Source of the DNA: Buxus sempervirens
Taxonomy: Eukaryota; Streptophyta; Magnoliopsida; Buxales; Buxaceae
Length of the DNA stretch: 64,000 bases
Assembly (NCBI GenBank): GCA_947561395.2
Contig: OX387190.1
Span: 38,366,392-38,430,391, forward strand
Reading direction: 5' to 3'
The position numbers and the translations under genes are program-made. Shown in pieces: positions 44,702 through 56,300 of this stretch; positions within the stretch are counted from its first letter, which is position 1, and each line of letters begins with the position of its first letter. The notes under the pieces were generated by a model. It was not told where the DNA came from, ran no database searches, and saw only the letters and a list, made by a program, of their open reading frames with translations.

Positions 44702-45250
44702 TAGGGGTGCAACTCGGTTCGGCTAAAACTGAACCAAACCGACTTCGGTTCAATTTGGATTGGTTAAAAATGTTTAATTCGGTTTTGGTCTCCAAGACAA
44801 TAAACCGAATTACTTTGGTTCAGTTTGGTTAAATTATTATATATACATAAAAACTATTATTATTATATTATAAATTACAAATGTAAATTTTCACCCATGT
44901 CAACCACATATGACACATACTAGGGTCATGTGGATTGCAAGATCTTGCATGGCCTCTCAAGGATTAGTTGATTGAGTGTAAGTGGATCCGAATACCCTGA
45001 GCTCCAAAAAAAGAAAATCAGTTTTGCAGCTGTTCCTTTCAACATTGTCTCCTTCCATATTTTCTTGCACACGTGCAGTACCGCACAAGCACCCCTTCCA
45101 ATCTATTTAAAACAATTGAACAGAAACCAAACTGAAATTAGGATTTGGTTTGGTTTGGTTTAGATTTTGATTTTATGTATTAGATCAATTTGGTTTTCGG
45201 TTTAACAAAATCGATTTTTAATTCAGTTCAGTTCAGTTTTGGGTTGGCTT
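44702..45250. mobile_element. Truncated hAT MITE (GGTTCGGTT-rich family)
   Basis: The left end TAGGGGTGCAACTCGG matches the left end of the intact MITE at 52193-52799 (TAGGGCTGCAACTCGG). The body is rich in GGTTTGGTT/AACCAAAC words. The matching right end is not found before the tRNA, so the copy is truncated or rearranged. Confidence 0.55.
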
Positions 45251-45352
45251 CCAATATTGTCCCATAGTAGGTAAAAGGGGAATTTATACTTTGTATGAAG
45301 GCTAGTAAAAAAAAAATGAATGTTAGTAAAAAAAAAATTGGAAAAACATTTC

Positions 45353-45426
45353 TGCTCTCATTGAGATTTGAACTCAAGACCTCCCGCTTACTAAACGGGT
45401 GCTCTAACCAACTGAGCTATGAGAGC
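45353..45426 (-). tRNA. tRNA-Thr (anticodon AGU)
   Basis: The minus strand folds as a complete 74-nt cloverleaf. The acceptor is GCTCTCA with TGAGAGC; the D arm is GCTC...GAGC; the anticodon arm is CCCGT-TTAGTAA-GCGGG with anticodon AGT. The variable loop is AGGTC, the T arm TTGAG-TTCAAAT-CTCAA, and the discriminator A. There is no intron. A T-run (TTTTT) follows shortly on the transcribed strand, suiting polymerase III termination. The A-box and B-box fit. Confidence 0.95.
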
Positions 45427-45809
45427 TCATGCCTCACATTTCTTTTGAAGTATTTTATGGCCCAAATTTACAGTCACATTATGTACATCACCCGTCCCGC
45501 ACAAACATGGCCATAACAAGAAAATATGCTAATCCAATTTACAAAGACAAATTCTATTAATAACATATGACGAAAAGAAAATAGGATCTCCCCAGCCCAT
45601 CTTTACCCCATTGTTGTTTCTGGCTAGCATTTCCTAATACAGAGATTCGAAGCTTTCCAGGGAGCGATTGCATAGGAAGAACAGAAAAAATGCTGCTAAG
45701 GAAGCCCTCTTCTTCCTGAAATATCATACACACATTGGCAGTTCTCAAAAGCAAATCCTTGTAAATAAAAAGCAGCAAATAACTCAATAACAAGAAGCAG
45801 CACACCAGT

Positions 45810-46034
45810 TCAGGTACTGCTCAATATCCCTGCAAAGGTCTTCATTATGTTCTGATTCCCGTTGCCTTTAATCTCTGAAAAATCTGAACCCATCTTGGGT
45901 GGTTGTATAAGCTGAACATGACGATATCCGGACGCAAATGGCAGATGAAATGGCCATGGGTAGGAGTTTCCACTAGAATCTAAGGGGCTGCAAAGTTGGA
46001 CTGGACCGTGTGAACTGTTGTACCATTTAGATCC
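45810..46034 (-). other. Open extension downstream of the pBrp stop
   Basis: Directly after the TAG at 46037-46035 the same frame stays open for 74 codons to a TGA at 45812-45810. It reads like authentic protein (SYPWPFHLPFASGYRHVQ, IQPPKMGSDFSEIKGNGNQN). This is probably the true C-terminus of pBrp, cut off by a single stop codon, by a missed intron or by a sequence error. Confidence 0.55.
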
Positions 46035-49000
46035 CTAATCTAACTTTTGCTCTATTTCTGAAGGGTTCCCCTGAGCTTCATTGATGTCAATTCCTCGACT
46101 GGTCTTGTGATTCTTTTCCCCTTCTGTTGACCCCTGACATGCAGACCCAAACAGAGGCTGGGGCTGCCAACAATTAGATGCCCTATTCAAGTTCAAAACA
46201 TGATGATCAATGTTCCCAGCAGCATATGATGCTAGAGGAAGAAGAGACACACTGGAACCAGCCCTACTTTCAGCCTCCTCTTTGCCTTTTGCGGGATGAC
46301 CCACATCCAATACCTCAGGCAGTTTGAGAGGATTAGTAACTTCAGGTTGTTTGTCTTTCTCTGAAGAAGAAGCCAAATCAAGCAAATCAACTCTATGAGC
46401 TGAAGAAGATCGACCAGAGGTGATTGCAGTGGTGGGGAATGCTTTCTCTGGAGGAACAGCAGGAGTATAGTTAGGTGGGAGTAAATCATCCCAATTCTCT
46501 AGTAGTTCTTTGTAGACCTTCCGCAGAGTAACCTCAGTGAGTCCTGTCACTTTGCAGATCTCTGCTTGAGTCTTCCGTTTATCTTCAAGTTGGCATGCTA
46601 GATATATAGCAGCCGCAGATATACTAATCGGGTTCCTACGGGTGCAGAAGCATTTGTTGATTACAACCTCTCCAATGTGTGTTGCCAACTCCTACAGAAA
46701 GCTTCAAGGAGTTAATTTACTATCATGTATACACAAAGGAAAACAAAGAGCAAAACATGAAACTTCTGCAAGTGGATATCAGTCTTGCTCAACTTTATGT
46801 CCTTTTCAAAATTTTAAATCTATTTGAAAACCATCATGGATTTGTCAACTTGACAAGCTACGCTTTTTGATTTTTGAACCTAAGAGAGTGAAGACCTTTC
46901 ATAAATTATTCATCCCCAACTTGAAAGGGTGCTAGCAGGGAATACAATTACAAATGGTAAATACCTGGGCAGATTTGTTGAGCTGCAGAAGAGTACAGAA
47001 CCTTGGCATATGAACTGATATAGAGTTACTGTTAATGGGTTGACTCAGTTGTAGGGCTTCTCCCAGTATCTTTATATACTTCCCAATTTCCTTCTGGGGA
47101 ACATTGGCAGCATTTGAAATTTCCTGATATATCAGAAATGACGTCAGCTTGGAGACACCCTCAGAACAAGTACAGAAGAGACAAATACAAGTTCAGACAA
47201 AAAATCTGTGGAGTTGACTATGCTTATGAATTAATAGATATGACATGTCCAATTGACTTAAAAAGATCCGAAGAACTATATGCTTACACATAGCTAGAAA
47301 AAACCCAGCATTTCATAAATAATTTCCCAATCTGTTACCAAAGAATAAATATTGAGCACTGGTAGAAAAAACTCACCTGTTAGATGCTTTGAAATATAAA
47401 AGAAAAACAAGGGATAAACAATTCAAAATTTTAGAAGGTTGAAATTGTAAGAAAAAACACAAAGAGAAGATTAATAAAGAAAACTAAATTACACATCAGG
47501 CATGCCATAAAAAAAAGAAGGATGCAGTCAATGACAGCTCACGAATACAATGTTTAACTGAAACTATTTTTTAGATTGAATTCAATAATTACAGCCATAA
47601 AAATGCATTTAAAGAATGTAAAATAAGTCAATCAATCAATAAGTCAACAATAATGCATTAACCCAGTAAATTGGGATTGCAACAATAATCCTGCCCTGTC
47701 AGCCTAAGCTGTCAAAAATGATATCCTCATTCACAACGTAAGTCCTTGTTAATCCCCCTACTGGATCATTGAACATGCACAATCTCAAGAAGTCTTTCTT
47801 AATAATTCCTCCCAGAAATAATCTTACTTGTGGTCTCAATCAGGCAAGATCTATATAAATGAATTATCCAATCATTCCCTCCCCCAATTAGAATTTGAGT
47901 AAAAGACTTTCACTATAACTCATGATTTGCCATTTCGCAAAATTTCGGCGAAATTTCGTTTTTGTAAGGTCAGCGACACAAAATGTATGGGGAAAACGAG
48001 ATTTCCCCAATTTCCTTGATTTTGCCGAAATGTCGGCGAAATTTCCCCAGATTTCCCCAAATTTCCCCATATATGCATTCATTATGAATGTATTAAAAAA
48101 ACAAAAAATACATGAAAAGTTAAAAAAAAAAAAACAAAATTATTTCCCCTCACTGGGGAATTGTGGTGAAATATTCCCTGATTTCAGCAAAATTTCAGTG
48201 AAATTTCTCGAAATTCCCTAGAGCGCCCCTAGCAAAATGTCGGCGAAATGCGAAATGGCAATCCTTGCTATAACTGCAAAAGGTTCTTATTAGAACAGTG
48301 ATGGCTCTCAAAAGGTACCGTGGCCATGTCATTTTCTGTAGCAAGGGAAACCACTGAGAGGGAAGACCAACAGCGGGAGTGTGCGGTGGTTAAATTTACA
48401 TTTTGATAAAGTAATGGCTTGAAAGAGACATTTACAGTTGAATAGAAAGAAATCTTTGTTCCTTGCTTCAAATCATAGATCAATATGAAACTTTTTTCTC
48501 AGGTGTAATGTCCAGCATTTGCATAAATATATTTTGCGTGAACTTTGTTTGGGTTTTCTGTTTAATCATTTGCGTAACATCATATTTTAATTATTTATAA
48601 GCTTCTGAAGCACTAAGTTTGATTTCAATCAAGTCAGATCTGTTTATTTTATTTGTAATCATTTCAAAATGTTTTATTTGCTATTTTATACTTTAGAGTG
48701 TGAATGAGAATTTCCCCAAATTATTTATGATTTTCTGGAGAATTTTATATGTGAATTTGGATGGATTTAATGGGTTTTATATAATTTGTTTTGATGAAGT
48801 TGTGATTTGTGGAGAGGTCGGGAGGACCAATTGCTTGGTGTTTTGGTGCCAGACCATAGTAGTCAGGAGGACCCTTGAATGGTCTTACTGTTACACCTTG
48901 GTCCATGTAGTGAGCGCATGTGCACAGCACCTCATGCTTGTGTGTCACCATAAGGTTGCCACGTGTCTTGTGGTGGTGACACATGGCAAAGCTCGTGCAA

Positions 49001-51679
49001 TGAGCTGGGATAATGATGCTTATTTCAGCTAGTGACCTTAATTAGTTTGATTAATGAATGATTATTCGCGGTTAAGCTTTATATAAGATTAATCAGATTT
49101 ATTTCAATCATTTTCTAAAAATCTAAATGGGAAAGAGATTTCTGAGAACTAGATAGAGGAGAAGTTGCTGATTTCCTGAAGATTTGGAAGAAGGGGTTGA
49201 AAGGACTGTTGTGAAGGAATTCCAGAAGAATTCTGGCGAGGTAATTGAAGAAGAAATTTTAATTTTGAAGAGCTTGAAGTCTTGATAATTTGTAGAAGCT
49301 TTATTCGGTTTTGGTTTTGGTTTTGGCTCAGAGAGGTAAGCAAGAATAGTTATTTTTGTTATTAGAATATGTATCTAAGCAATAACATCTACTTCATTTT
49401 CGGATTGTATATGTAAGCAAGAACATCAATTTAAATTCTGAATTGCCTTTATGTGAGTTCTCTGATTTGATTTTCTGGATTCTATGATTCCCAACATTTA
49501 TTTCTATTCTTTAAAGCTTCAAATAGATTTGGACTTCTCTTGCATGAGTTAGAATGATTTTATTAAGCTTTCATCTCAGTTCTTAATATACGTGTATATT
49601 TTGAGAGATTTCCGTTATTTGAATCATTGAATTGTTTTGGTGTCTTAAAATGAATTTTGAATCAAAAGAAACCTCACGAGATAGTAAATTTGTTATTTCA
49701 AATGTTAATTTCAAGTAGGCATCGACACATTGTAGATATTCAAGTTAGAAATCAAAAACCCACTTTTGGTTTGAAATTCAAACTGCAAAAAGATAGTGTT
49801 GCAGAGTTAGTTGAGAACTGGTAATTAATTGACAAGCTTAATCGAGCCCAACTTGACAGTATTTCAATTCTTGGAGATTAATTGAGGAACTTACTGATTA
49901 ATAGATAAATTAAGCGAAGCATTTTCTGCAGAACCTTAGTCTTAGGAAATTTAATTGAGGAACTGGTGATTAATTTGACAAGATTAATCGAAGAATTCTT
50001 TGAAAAGACTTTACTCTTGAGAAGATTAATCTAGGAATTGTCTGATTAATTGAGGAACTGCCTGATTAGTCAATAAAGTTAATCAAAGGCGGCTTATTTT
50101 ATTTTGTAAATTTGATTTGTTTGAGCTTTAATTAAGCCTCAATTTGTTTTGGTTGTGCATTAAACATTTCTAAAGTTTGTATTTCCTTATATGTATGCAT
50201 ATTCTGATCTGAGAAATTCTTATTTTGCTATAATATGTAATTATCTCTAATCTGTTAGGGATACATAAATAAAGGTAAAAGACACATCTTCGTGTCTTAA
50301 GACCTCTAGCCTACGGGTTAAAATTTCAGTTTTGGTACGAGGCTTGTATCCAGCCAAAAATTCTATTAGTTATATGTAGCCTAATTAGCTATATGCCTAA
50401 TCCAGTATTCTAATCTGTTGTGATTTTGAGGTGACTTGTATTTGACTAGGATAATTTGTTAAGTTACATTTAAAATGTATTCTAACTATTTATGATTCTG
50501 ATCATTTATATTCCAGATTTGTTTTAAGATTCTATCTATGTGAAATTTGTTAAGTTTTCTGCTATCCATCATTTGTTTCTTTCTCTGTGAAATTTGTAAG
50601 CTTCCTGTCATCCATCATCTGTTTTGAAACAATATGTTATATATTTCAGTTATATGCATCTGTTTTTGCTTATTGGGATCATTAGATACTATTATTTTTG
50701 TTTACTTATGTTTTAGATCCACCTGAGTCTCGCAAGGAGTGGATTGACTCAAAGTGTGAGGTGACTGACTTAAAGGATTTGTAGTTGGTTTGCAGAGAAA
50801 TAAATTTATAGCTTTCAATTTCCCAAATGTACTGCTTCAGCAAGCTTCAAAGAGACGGAACCGGTTTTCTAAAGAAGCCACAAAATTAGCAATTACATCT
50901 GCTTCAATTTGTAGTTGTTTGAGTTACTGACTTTAAAGAGCAGAAGTAACCCAGAAATAAGAAAAGGTAAGCAGAAGAAACAGGTTTAAGTCATAGATGT
51001 CATGTTCCAGTAATTCAAAAACAAAATAATCCCGAGCAGAAAGAATGCGAAGACTCAATAAACCCAAAAAAAAGAAGAAGAAGAAGAAGAGAAAAAACAA
51101 TACCTGAAGTGTTCTGGGCTCCTGAGCCTCCCTGATGGCCTGAACAAGAGCGGCAGTGGCAAGGGCTTCGACGCTACGATTCCTCAAACAAGTAGCTGAA
51201 GAACAATCCCTAAAAAGTTGAAACGCGTGATCAGAGACATCGTAGTCCAACTCCAGAATGGATGAAACGTCGATTATCTGCAGATAAGCCCGCAAATAAT
51301 CGACAACGACTGTGGCTCCGGACGAGCTTGAGGATTCCAAAGCGCGCTCCAGCTCAGCGAGGTGACCGGAGAAGGAGAGACATGAACGAGCGAAAACCGG
51401 ACTAGACTCGAGTGACCAGGTGGAGAAAGCAGTTATGAACCCCGTGGGCTCGAACGGATCCTCATCGGCGTCGTGCGCAGGCGGAGGACACGGGATGGAA
51501 GCGAGGTCGGGGGTGACAAGGCAGAGAGGCGTGTCCTGAGCCCGGAGGAGGAAGAGATCGTGGGCCTGATGCTGTCTCTCGTCCACCACTCGCCCACACG
51601 AGCAGCACTCCGTCACCCACCGCCCCGACGTCGTGGTGGTGCACCGCCCCTGCGCACCCGAGCAATACGGGCACCTCAT
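46035..51679 (-). CDS. PBRP: Plant-specific TFIIB-related protein pBrp (three exons)
   Basis: Exons on the minus strand are 51679-51104, 47123-46965 and 46691-46035. All are phase 0 with GT-AG borders, giving 463 residues. The N-terminus has a TFIIB-type zinc ribbon (C3, C6, C25, C28). FEPTGFITAFSTWSLE and FSGHLAELERALE follow, then two cyclin-like repeats. The first includes FRDCSSATCLRNRSVEALA; the second lies in exons 2-3 with PRFCTLLQLNKSAQ, NPISISAAAIYLACQ and KVTGLTEVTLRKVYKELLENWDDLLP. I recognise the family as pBrp, a plant-only relative of TFIIB reported at the plastid envelope and nucleus and linked to RNA polymerase I. Intron 1 is 3980 bp and transposon-rich; intron 2 is 273 bp. 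A TAG at 46037-46035 may truncate it early (see 45810-46034). Confidence 0.9.
47921..48267. mobile_element. hAT-type MITE (347 bp) in pBrp intron 1
   Basis: The ends CATGATTTGCCATTTCG and, inverted, CAAGGATTGCCATTTCG form the terminal repeat. The perfect 8-bp duplication CTATAACT flanks it (47913-47920 and 48268-48275). The inside is rich in GGCGAAATTTC and TTTCCCC words. No coding capacity is present. The 8-bp duplication points to hAT. Confidence 0.8.
48504..50790 (+). mobile_element. Partial Tekay/Del-like LTR in pBrp intron 1
   Basis: It begins TGTAATGTCCAGCATTTGC, like the starts of the two solo LTRs at 24745 and 28611. It has comparable internal landmarks, such as a long AT-rich middle, 'agcctacgggttaaaa', and a pyrimidine tract with ttttag near 50710. 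The GGGTGTTACA end is not found, so the right edge near 50790 is approximate and the copy is truncated or old. Confidence 0.45.
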
Positions 51680-52184
51680 ATCTCACCTCCTCCACTGTGC
51701 AATACTGGCTCTGTAGTCTACACCCACTTCTTGGCTATATTATGCGCTGTCGGAATACACATCACATATCACATATTCACATATACGCTGAAGGCCGCAT
51801 TCACAGGTCAGACACCACATGTTCGACCATTTGCCACAACGACCCACTGCATTCCCTTGAACCATAGTTCTTCAAAACGTGTGCCGAGTGCCCAGGCCAG
51901 GCTAACGTTTTCTTTTGACTAACGATTCGGAGCCAAGTTGTATTTTCTTTTAACGTTTTCTTTTAATTAACGAGTGCCTTGTATTGACTTTACGGACGGT
52001 GACATATACTTGCCACAAAGAATTAAAAGCATAAAGTATCATTAAAGCATGCCTGGGCGAAATCCTTTTATTAGAAGAATAAAGGTGCATAAGCAAACAA
52101 TAGAGAAATTCTGTCGAAGGCGTTAGATGGCGAGAAGCCTATTGTAGGTTCCTTTTTGCCCTTTTGTTTTTAAAGTTGTTATGA
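51680..52184. other. pBrp upstream region
   Basis: About 500 bp that should contain the pBrp promoter on the minus strand. No clear TATA box is seen, and no gene is seen on either strand. Confidence 0.4.
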
Positions 52185-52192
52185 ATAAGAAT

Positions 52193-52799
52193 TAGGGCTG
52201 CAACTCGGTACGGTTCAGTTCAGTTTGGATCATTTTTCTCCTGCTTAAAACCTTTTATCAAGAGAGAGATTCCCACTTTTGCTCAAAAAAAAAATTTTTA
52301 AAAGAATACACAACAAATTTAAAGGATCATTACTTACATGCAGTCCAATCCCTTAAGTAGTTCACATGCATACATAAGATGGAGTAAAGAGCTTAGAATC
52401 CCAAGTCATATGTTAATTGTTTTAGATCGCACTTTTGAGCTCATGAATCAATTTAATAATTAACTATAAAGATTTATAAAATAATAATCTTATTCATTAT
52501 TTTATAACTTATAATTTATAAGTTATATTTTATTATTACAACTTTATCTATTGTATATTTTATATATATTATTATATTTCGGTTTGGTTCGATTCGGTTT
52601 TACATTTAGGAAATTCGGTTTGGTTTTCGGTTCGGTTTGGTTAACCCAAGCCTTCAATCCAAAACCGAACCAAACAAATTCGGTTCTCTATTTTTAGAAC
52701 CAAAACCTACCCAAAGACTATATAACCCAAACCAAACCGACCTAAAGTTGGGTTGGACTGGTTCGGTTTCGGTTTTAACTGACCCAAGTTGCAGTCCTA
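52193..52799. mobile_element. hAT-type MITE (607 bp, GGTTCGGTT-rich)
   Basis: The ends TAGGGCTGCAACTCGG and, inverted, TAGGACTGCAACTTGG match closely. The perfect 8-bp duplication ATAAGAAT flanks it (52185-52192 and 52800-52807). The body has many GGTTCGGTTT/AAACCGAACC words that fold back on each other. No protein is encoded. Confidence 0.88.
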
Positions 52800-52807
52800 A
52801 TAAGAAT

Positions 52808-53339
52808 CAACACTAGTAGTGATTTCCTAAAGGATAATATGTAGAACGAAGACCAACTCTCTTTAGAGGAAGGTGTTATTAGGAAGATCCTAATAAAACC
52901 TCTTTGTCAAGTTGAAGTTTAATCATTTTGTGGGATTGTTCTAGTAATGGGTAGTTCTCTGGCAATAGATGGATATAAATGATTTATATCAATACAAATA
53001 ATTTAAATGTAAATTATTAATGCACATATTTTCAAAACAAGTATGGGAACCTTGTAATGAAACTCAATTTGAACTACAAAACACGAAGAATTACCAGCAG
53101 TAAGCAATTACTGACTGTGAAAGGGCAATTATTAGCGCTTGTCATTTTTCCCAAAAAAAAATAAAAAATCTTTAGTAGAGGTTATAGCTATCTATAAAAG
53201 AACTGTCATATACCAATACCTTCAGTAATAATTTGGAGGGAGTTTCCCACCACAATTCAATGTTTTTTATCGGCACTAATGCCTCATTGTTGAAAAAAAA
53301 AACAAAAAAGAAAAAAGAATTGGATAAGTTATTATCACG
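52808..53339. other. Spacer, no gene seen
   Basis: About 530 bp of AT-rich sequence between two mobile elements. No reading frame or structured repeat of note. Confidence 0.4.
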
Positions 53340-53347
53340 GTTTTATC

Positions 53348-56300
53348 TAGGGGTGCGCGGCGGGCCGGCTCGGCACGGCCCGGCACGCCTCAGGCGTGCT
53401 CGGGCGGGCCGCGGGCCAGCCAGGCCCATTTGCCCAAAACCCAAGCCCGGCACGGCACGCCCCAGCAGGCGTGCCGTGCTGGGCCTAGCCCGCCGGGCCG
53501 GCGGGCCAATTAAATTTTTTTTTTTTTTAAATCCCAAAAAATCCCAAAAAATCCCAAAAAAATCCCAAAAAATCCCAAAAAATTTCTGTAAAATACTTTT
53601 ATTATTCACAAAATTGTTTTACACATATTGAGATAAATTTTGCTCAAAAAAATATAAATTCATTAATTAGCATAAGTACACTTACAACTTTGCAAAAATT
53701 ACATAATTACTTGAACAAATAATACTGCATCACTATAGTATAAGCACATCCCAACTAGGTTGGCACCCACTCATCTATCTATCATTTGCAGTTTAAAAGA
53801 AACAAAAAAAAGAGAAAGTACAATTCCTATACTTTGATTACAAAAATTATAACAAAACTTAGACTACTCTAGTTGACTAAAATCAATATTCAAATCATCA
53901 AAGTCTCCAGCAAGTTGATCATCTTCATATTCTTGTTCTCTCAGTTCTGCCCTTAACCAATCTGTAAGACTAACACATGCTTGCACCATCTCCGGCGTTA
54001 ATCTGCTCCTGTAATCATCCACGGTTCGTCCACCTGCACTAAAAGCTGATTCCGATGCAACTGTGGACACCGGAACCGTTAGTAGATCACGTGCCATGGC
54101 GGAAAGCACAGGATAATTAACCTGATTTTGCTTCCACCATGTCAAAATGTTAAAAGCATTATGCTCTTCTATAGTATTAAAACTCATTGGGGGGCTTTCT
54201 AAAAAAATCATTAATTCAGATGATCCCCCACTACTAGAAGCTGGTTGTTTTCCTTTTCTTCTCCCACTTAAAAAATTCCAAGCGGAATTATTTGGTAGTG
54301 TTTGTTGGGTTCGCGTATGACTTTGTATGCTACTACTAGTATCGTATTCACAAAAAAGTCTTTCTAATAGATTTCTTATTTTACGTATATCTATTTGAAA
54401 AGTAGAATTCATATTTTCATTTATTCCATCTATTAAGTCTTCAACTCCTAATTTAATCCTAGGGTCCATTGTAGTAGCTAAACAATATAAATTAGGCATC
54501 TCTTGCCAATATTTTAAAATTTTAATTTCCATTGCAAGGATAATTTCCTTAGCAATGGGTACATCTCTATATTGTTTAAAACAAATACTTATTTGATATA
54601 AACAAGTTATAATACTTGAAGATGTTAGGTAATAAACTACTGATAAATATCTTGTTGCATCATAAAAAACTTTTAAAAAATCTCTTAAAATTTCGGCTAT
54701 TTGCCAATCAAGATCCTCTAAGTCACTTTCAGGCATTTTACTTTTATAAAATATTGTAATTTCTTGTTTTAATCCTAATGCAGCTTCTAGCATTATATAT
54801 GTTGAATTCCACCTATGTTCAACATCTAGGGTAATTTTTTTATATTGTTTTCCTAAAGTTTCACAATAATATTTAAATTCTCTAGCGGTTGTGCTAGATT
54901 GTTTTATAAATCTTACTGCATCTCTAATATTTATTAAATGATGTTGAACAATTTTTAATCCATCTTGCACAACTAAATTAAGAATATGACAAGCACACCT
55001 AACATGAAATAAACTTCCATCTATATTTAAGTTTAATTGTTGTCTTAATATTCCTACTGCAACATTATTAGCACTTGCATTATCAAGTGCTAGAGCCATT
55101 ATTTTATTGTGTATTTTATAATTTCTTAGATTTCTACTTATAGCATTTGATATATTTATTCCAGTATGGCTAGCATCTAGTGGTTCAAAAGTTATTATTC
55201 TTTTTTCCATATTCCAATTTTCATCAATATAATGTGCGGTTATAGCTAAATAGCTTATTTGTTGTCTACTTGTCCAAATATCTGAAGTTAAAGCTATTTT
55301 AAAAGTACTGTTTGACAAAGTTTCTATTAATGCAGTTTTCATTTTTCCATATAATTTTATGGCATCCTTTCTTAAAGTGTGGCGTGAAAAAGGTTTAAAT
55401 TGTGGTGCTAAATATTTTGTTAGTAAACGGTGAAATCTTTTAGAATCTATTAATCTAAAGGGTAATTCTTCTTGAATTACCCACTTTACTATTTCAAGCC
55501 TAGTTTCTTCTTGATTAAAAATAAAATTACTTATAGCAACACTACTAGTAGAAATTTGGGTTTGCCTAGGGTCAATTTGACCATGTTTTGGAAGGCATTT
55601 CTGCAAATGCCGGTTCAAGTGGCCTGTACCACCTTTGCCTTTACAACTAAACTGTTTTTTGCAATGGTTACACACTGCCTTCTCTTCACTCCCTACACTT
55701 TCAATTGTAAAATTAAGCCAAACACTAGAGGTTCTACTCCTCTTAGTGCTCCTAGGTGGTAGGGAAGACGATCCCATATCCTGTGAAGGGAATTCTGTTT
55801 CAAGACCTTGGATGGGAGGGTCATTATATTGGGGTTGGGTTATATCATCAGAAAATACTGGGTCAGAAAGGGGTCTAAGATATTCCCTTTCTTCAGTGTC
55901 AAAAAACATAGGATACCTAGGGTCCATTATCAAATTTTTTGAAAAAAAAAATTCTTAATAAATAATATTATAATAACTATTTGGTGATATTAATTTATAA
56001 GAAAGGTAGAAGGAGAGACTTACTTATAATAATAATATTTATACTAATTTTAAAATCAGAAAATTAAATAGAAGAATACCTCTTTAGAATGAATCTTGAA
56101 CTTTGCAATTGAAGCCTTCAACCTCCAGAGTCCAATTTCCCACTTTTGATGCTTGAACAATTAGAAGAGATTGAGTATCACCAATTTCCAATTACAACAA
56201 TTAGAGCAAAGAACTATTTGATAATCAATTAGAAGAGAGTAGGAGATTGTAGAAGTGGTGTGGTTTGGAGTGGGAAAGGGAGTGGCTATTTATAGAAATT

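Noticed and set aside
51473-51922. 149-codon + strand frame over pBrp exon 1
   Set aside because: Antisense shadow of a well-supported pBrp exon. Arg/Pro-rich composition comes from the GC-rich exon.
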